Shown in pieces: positions 5,982-9,161 of a DNA stretch of 9,161 bases (positions are counted from its first letter, which is position 1; every line of letters begins with the position of its first letter). The translations under genes were made by a program, and so were the position numbers. Origin of the DNA: JBGVMW01 sp045125095 (GTDB lineage: Bacteria > Bacillota > Clostridia > Lachnospirales > Lachnospiraceae); NCBI GenBank assembly GCA_045125095.1, contig JBGVMW010000155.1, forward strand, positions 1 to 9,161, given 5' to 3'. The notes beneath the pieces are model-generated. The model made no database searches. It had not been told where the DNA came from and saw only the letters and a list, made by a program, of their open reading frames with translations.

Positions 5982-6962
5982 ATGAAACTTATGAAAAACA
6001 AATTTACTGTCCTTGCATTGACTGTTATGATGATGTTGCTGTTGACAGCTTGTAAGGGGGATTCAGGAGTAAATGAGACAGGTAATACTTCTGAAAATGT
6101 AACAACGACAACGGATGCAACGAAGCAGCCAACCACTGATTCTGATGCGTCAGAGCAGGCAGAAGATGTAGCGGCAACCACTGCTTCAGAAGCTGAGATA
6201 CCGGAAAATCCGGAAAAAATTATTTCAGTGGCACCAAACATTACAGAAATACTGTATGAAATGGGTGCAGGAGATAAGTTGATTGCAAGAACGGATTATT
6301 GTGATTATCCGGAGCAGTGTTTAGAGTTAGAATCTATCGGTTCCCTTTATACGCCGGATATTGAAAAAATGATTTCGTTGCAACCAGATGTGGTGCTAGC
6401 TTCTACACATTTTACAGAAGATACAGAAACAAAACTTACAAGTGCAGGCATACCGGTTCAGGTTCTGTATGAGGAAACTTCTTTTGAAGGTGTATATGAT
6501 ATGATTAAAACACTAGGCGATTTGGTGAACTGTGAAGCAGAAGCAGAACGCATGGTAAGTGATATGAAGGAAAAAATTCAAACTGTCACAGATAAAGTGA
6601 CAGGGTTAGAAAAGCCAACTGTATATTATGTGGTATCTTTTGGTGAAGGTGGTGAGTATACTGCCACAGGAGAAACGTTTATCCATGAGATGATTACCAT
6701 AGCAGGTGGTGATAATATTGCAAAGGATGGCACAGGATGGAGCTATTCGTTGGAAGCTCTTTTAGAAGCAGATCCATCTATCATTTTAATAGATGAGGAT
6801 AGTAAAGATAGTTTTTTGGCAGGTGAAGCCTATCAGAATCTGACTGCTGTAAAAGAAGGAAAGGTATATGGCATTGACGGTAATACATTAGACAGACAGG
6901 GATATCGCAATGCAGAAGCAATAGAAACTATGGCTAAGATTTTTTATCCGGAGGCATTTTAA
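5982..6962 (+). CDS. btuF: Vitamin B12 ABC transporter, substrate-binding lipoprotein
   Basis: This is the extracytoplasmic binding protein of the importer, 326 residues. A lipoprotein signal peptide ends in LTAC, with Cys24 as the lipidated residue. Residues about 25-75 form a low-complexity Thr/Ser/Asp/Glu linker that tethers the domain to the membrane. The Peripla_BP_2 fold starts at about 79 with KIISVAPNITEILYEMGAGD (79-98) and DYCDYP (105-110), typical of BtuF. It continues with QPDVVLAS (134-141) and ends with GYRNAEAIETMAKIFYP (307-323). The start is ATG 5982, 6 bases after AAGGAG (5970-5975); the frame is open from a TTG at 5949, but that start would put extra charged residues before the signal peptide. 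Cobalamin as substrate is inferred from the riboswitch and the BtuF motif; a haem or iron-siderophore protein is the main alternative. Confidence 0.9.
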   Translation: MKLMKNKFTVLALTVMMMLLLTACKGDSGVNETGNTSENVTTTTDATKQPTTDSDASEQAEDVAATTASEAEIPENPEKIISVAPNITEILYEMGAGDKLIARTDYCDYPEQCLELESIGSLYTPDIEKMISLQPDVVLASTHFTEDTETKLTSAGIPVQVLYEETSFEGVYDMIKTLGDLVNCEAEAERMVSDMKEKIQTVTDKVTGLEKPTVYYVVSFGEGGEYTATGETFIHEMITIAGGDNIAKDGTGWSYSLEALLEADPSIILIDEDSKDSFLAGEAYQNLTAVKEGKVYGIDGNTLDRQGYRNAEAIETMAKIFYPEAF

Positions 6963-6968
6963 AATACA

Positions 6969-8009
6969 ATGAAAAAACGTAAAGTATATATGGGTAGTAT
7001 TCTGCTGCCACTGCTACTAGGTGCAGTTGTTGTATATGCATCATCAGTAGGGACGGCAAATCTGAGTGCAGAAGACAGTTTGGTGCTGATTCTGAACAAG
7101 ATTCCTATATTGAAAAATATGGTAGATGCTTCTGGGATATCTGGTGTGTATGAAACAATTATATGGGAAGTACGTTTGCCAAGAGTCATATTATCCGCTT
7201 TGGCAGGCGGTGCTTTAGGAGTAGTGGGTGCAGCATTTCAGGGGATTTTCAGAAACCCTCTGGCAGACCCATATGTACTTGGCGTAAGTTCAGGAGCTGC
7301 TCTGGGTGCTACCGTTGCCATGATGTTCGGTGTGGAAATCGAACTGGCTGGTCTTGGTAGCATCGGGGCAGCTGCTTTTCTATGCGCATTGCTTACGGTA
7401 GTTTGCATTTATCAGGTGTCCTATATGGGAGGGATTCCATCCATGACAAATATGTTGCTGGCTGGAACAGCAATTAGTACGCTACTCAGTTCGATTATCT
7501 CATTGATTATCACATTTAATCGAGGCAGTTTAGAAAGAGTGTATATGTGGACATTAGGAAGCTTTAATGCAGCATCATGGGATAAAGTAAAATTTATGGG
7601 TGTATTTTTGTTGATAGGAAGCTTGATATTGTGGATATTTGCCCAGGAATTGAATTTGATGTTGACAGGAGAAGATAATGCGAAAAGTTTAGGGGTATCC
7701 ATTAAACGTGTGCGAATTATTATAATTGTCACATCATCCCTATTAGTAGCTGCTGCAGTATCGGTTAGTGGTGTAGTAGGCTTCGTGGGCTTGGTTGTTC
7801 CGCATTGTGTGCGAATTATTTTCGGTGTGGATTACAGGTATCTGATTCCTTTTAGCATGGTTTCCGGTGCAATGTTTACCGTATTTTGCGATACCATTGC
7901 AAGAACAGTAGCGGCACCTACGGAAATTCCGGTGGGAGTGGTTACGGCGTTGTTTGGGGCACCATTTTTCTTGTATTTGTTATTTAGAAATCGAAGGAAG
8001 AAAGTATAG
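6969..8009 (+). CDS. btuC: Vitamin B12 ABC transporter, permease (FecCD family)
   Basis: This is the membrane channel of the importer, 346 residues with about ten predicted helices as in BtuC and FecCD permeases. Signatures include RLPRVILSALAGGALGVVGA (69-88), FRNPLADPYVLGVSSGAALG (94-113), and GFVGLVVPHCVRIIFG (271-286), whose region forms the coupling to the ATPase. The C-terminal block DTIARTVAAPTEIPVGVVTA (308-327) followed by LFGAPFFLYLLFR is also characteristic. The protein probably works as a dimer with two BtuD subunits. The gene starts 6 bases after the btuF stop in the same frame. The nearest Shine-Dalgarno match, GGAGG at 6950-6954, is 14 bases from the ATG, so translation may depend on coupling to btuF. 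Confidence 0.92.
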   Translation: MKKRKVYMGSILLPLLLGAVVVYASSVGTANLSAEDSLVLILNKIPILKNMVDASGISGVYETIIWEVRLPRVILSALAGGALGVVGAAFQGIFRNPLADPYVLGVSSGAALGATVAMMFGVEIELAGLGSIGAAAFLCALLTVVCIYQVSYMGGIPSMTNMLLAGTAISTLLSSIISLIITFNRGSLERVYMWTLGSFNAASWDKVKFMGVFLLIGSLILWIFAQELNLMLTGEDNAKSLGVSIKRVRIIIIVTSSLLVAAAVSVSGVVGFVGLVVPHCVRIIFGVDYRYLIPFSMVSGAMFTVFCDTIARTVAAPTEIPVGVVTALFGAPFFLYLLFRNRRKKV

Positions 8010-8054
8010 TATATTGGTTGAAGTGCTGCAAATGTAGCAGAATGAGAGGAATAC

Positions 8055-8840
8055 ATGAATGAAATAACAGTGGAAAATCTATACTGGAAGCCGGATTCTG
8101 CCACGCATCCCATTACGAACCGGATAAGCACACAGTTTACCAAGGGAAGATTTATTGGTATTTTAGGACCAAATGGTTCCGGTAAGACTTCATTTGCCAG
8201 ACAACTGCTGCATCTTCTAAAAAGTGATGATGGCAGGATTTTTTATGATGAAACTAACATAGCCAAGCTATCCAGAAAGCAAATAGCAAAAAATATCGCA
8301 TTTCTGCCACAAAATACCCAGGTAGATGCAGAGTTTACTGTATATGATATTGTGGCGATGGGGCGTACCCCTCACAAATCAAAATTTGAATCCTTATCAG
8401 ATAAAGATAAACAGCGGATTGAGGAAGCCATGGAATATGCCAATTGCATGCATTTGAAGGATAGAATCATAACAAGCTTAAGTGGTGGTGAAAGGCAGCG
8501 TGTGCTGATTGCCAGAACGATTGCACAGGAGACGGATTTTATTCTGCTTGACGAACCAATTTCCAGTCTGGATATCAAGCATCAGGTGGAACTTATGAAC
8601 ACCTTTGCAAAATTGCAGATAGAACGTGGAGTGACAGTCATTGCCATTTTGCATGATTTGAATATGGCGGCTTCCTATTGTACGGATATTATATTGATGC
8701 GGCAGGGGGAGATATATAAGCAAGGGAAAAAAGAAGAAGTGCTGCAGCCGGATATATTGCAGGCTGTGTATGGGATTTCCTTTGAACTGGTTGAAAAGGA
8801 AGGCGGAGAGTATCCGTTTATTGTGCCGGTGATGAGGTAG
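8055..8840 (+). CDS. btuD: Vitamin B12 ABC transporter, ATP-binding protein
   Basis: The 261-residue ATPase powers cobalamin import. All nucleotide-binding motifs are intact: Walker A GPNGSGKT (38-45), Q-loop Gln86 in FLPQ, the signature LSGGERQR (142-149), Walker B FILLDEP (162-168), D-loop SSLD (170-173) and the switch His200 in ILHDLN. VYDIVAMGRTPH (97-108) is typical of the FecE/BtuD/HmuV group. The start at 8055 follows GAGAGGA (8044-8050), and the 45-base gap after btuC holds no promoter or terminator that I can see. It is the last gene of the btu operon. On its own this protein could serve haem or siderophore import equally well; the riboswitch decides in favour of B12. Confidence 0.9.
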   Translation: MNEITVENLYWKPDSATHPITNRISTQFTKGRFIGILGPNGSGKTSFARQLLHLLKSDDGRIFYDETNIAKLSRKQIAKNIAFLPQNTQVDAEFTVYDIVAMGRTPHKSKFESLSDKDKQRIEEAMEYANCMHLKDRIITSLSGGERQRVLIARTIAQETDFILLDEPISSLDIKHQVELMNTFAKLQIERGVTVIAILHDLNMAASYCTDIILMRQGEIYKQGKKEEVLQPDILQAVYGISFELVEKEGGEYPFIVPVMR

Positions 8841-8918
8841 AAGATAAAATTGCCCTGTATGCCTCTGGTTACAATTTTCCTTGCAGATGCTTCCAAATGG
8901 CCAATTATGCCAAGTGTG

Positions 8919-8947
8919 TTGACTGTTTTGTTATAAAGTTGTACAAT
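8919..8947 (+). promoter_or_regulatory. Near-consensus sigma-A promoter for the right-edge gene
   Basis: TTGACT (8919-8924) and TACAAT (8942-8947) have a 17-base spacer, the best promoter match in the window. Transcription would start near 8954, leaving a leader of about 130 bases before the ATG at 9086. It lies in the 245-base gap after btuD; 8841-8918 contains only a weak AT-rich 7-bp stem (8846-8852 with 8872-8878). Confidence 0.65.
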
Positions 8948-9085
8948 GAACGCGGAAAAGAATAAATTGTTATGAAAAAGACGTCAGATTATCGAGGAAT
9001 AAACAGTTATATAAATGAAAGGCATTTTTTTGTTCATTGATATAAGGCTGGACATTTTCCTGATATGAGATGGAAGGGAAATAAG

Positions 9086-9161
9086 ATGTTAGAAATATAT
9101 CTTGCTATGTTAGATAGCGAAGAAGATAAAAATAAGTTAGAGCAGCTGTATGCAAATTACA
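9086..9161 (+). CDS. Partial gene, probably sigma-70 family RNA polymerase sigma factor
   Basis: Only the first 25 codons are present before the window ends. They begin MLEIYLAMLDSEEDK and end QLYANY, which closely resembles the opening of short sigma-70 family (ECF-like) sigma factors common in Lachnospiraceae, where the LYxxY segment begins region 2. AAGGG (9074-9078) is 7 bases upstream of the ATG. An in-frame ATG at 9065 would add seven residues (MRWKGNK) but has no good binding site. The family call rests on recall of similar N-termini and needs the rest of the gene to confirm. Confidence 0.55.
   Translation, partial: MLEIYLAMLDSEEDKNKLEQLYANY

Noticed and set aside
5717..6241. 174-residue minus-strand open frame over the riboswitch and btuF start
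   Set aside because: Its sequence is the complement of the riboswitch and of the Thr/Ser-rich linker of btuF, and it has no domain features of its own.
8010..8054. Short inverted repeat in the btuC-btuD gap
   Set aside because: Only 4 bp of pairing around CTGC/GCAG, with no T tract; not a credible terminator or operator.
8846..8878. AT-rich 7-bp stem (8846-8852 with 8872-8878) as a terminator of the btu operon
   Set aside because: The stem is almost all A-T, the loop is 19 bases, and the only T-run is part of the stem itself. It is too weak to call, so the end of the btu transcript remains unassigned.
9013..9031. Stem AAATG/CATTT followed by a T-run as an intrinsic terminator
   Set aside because: Five mostly A-T pairs are not enough for a confident terminator. 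It is kept only as part of the leader observation.

Overview
The window looks like chromosomal DNA from a low-GC Firmicute, most likely a member of the Clostridia and probably Lachnospiraceae. The grounds are AT-rich codon use, strong AGGAG-type ribosome binding sites, tight operons, the rimO-pgsA-cinA gene order, and the style of the VanZ protein and of the partial sigma factor at the right edge. All recognised genes are on the + strand. The assignment rests on recognition of protein motifs, not on a database search.

Region 1 (1-719): the left edge holds a long, nearly palindromic element (1-128) that is cut by the window start. A monocistronic vanZ-like membrane protein gene follows, and its stop codon lies inside its own intrinsic terminator.

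Region 2 (about 723-5646): a promoter drives a compact five-gene operon, rimO, pgsA, a short cinA, ilvB and ilvN. The genes are separated by 0 to 12 bases or overlap, and a strong terminator follows ilvN. The operon joins ribosome modification (S12 methylthiolation), phosphatidylglycerol synthesis, nicotinamide nucleotide salvage and the first step of branched-chain amino acid synthesis. CinA has lost its N-terminal domain but keeps the middle KH-like domain. The acetolactate synthase large subunit has several substitutions at normally conserved active-site positions.

Region 3 (5666-8840): an extended -10 promoter is followed by a cobalamin riboswitch and a three-gene vitamin B12 ABC importer: lipoprotein btuF, permease btuC and ATPase btuD. 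The riboswitch should shut the importer down when B12 is plentiful. No terminator is visible after the B12 box, so control at translation is the more likely mode.

Region 4 (8841-9161): an intergenic stretch carries a near-consensus promoter (8919-8947) and a leader of about 130 bases. The first 25 codons of a gene that resembles a sigma-70 family RNA polymerase sigma factor then run off the window.

Most of the window is ordinary core metabolism. The points most worth a second look are the palindromic element at the left edge, the divergent acetolactate synthase, the domain-reduced CinA, and the hairpin with a T-run inside the riboswitch aptamer. I see no clear sign of a wholly new multi-gene system.
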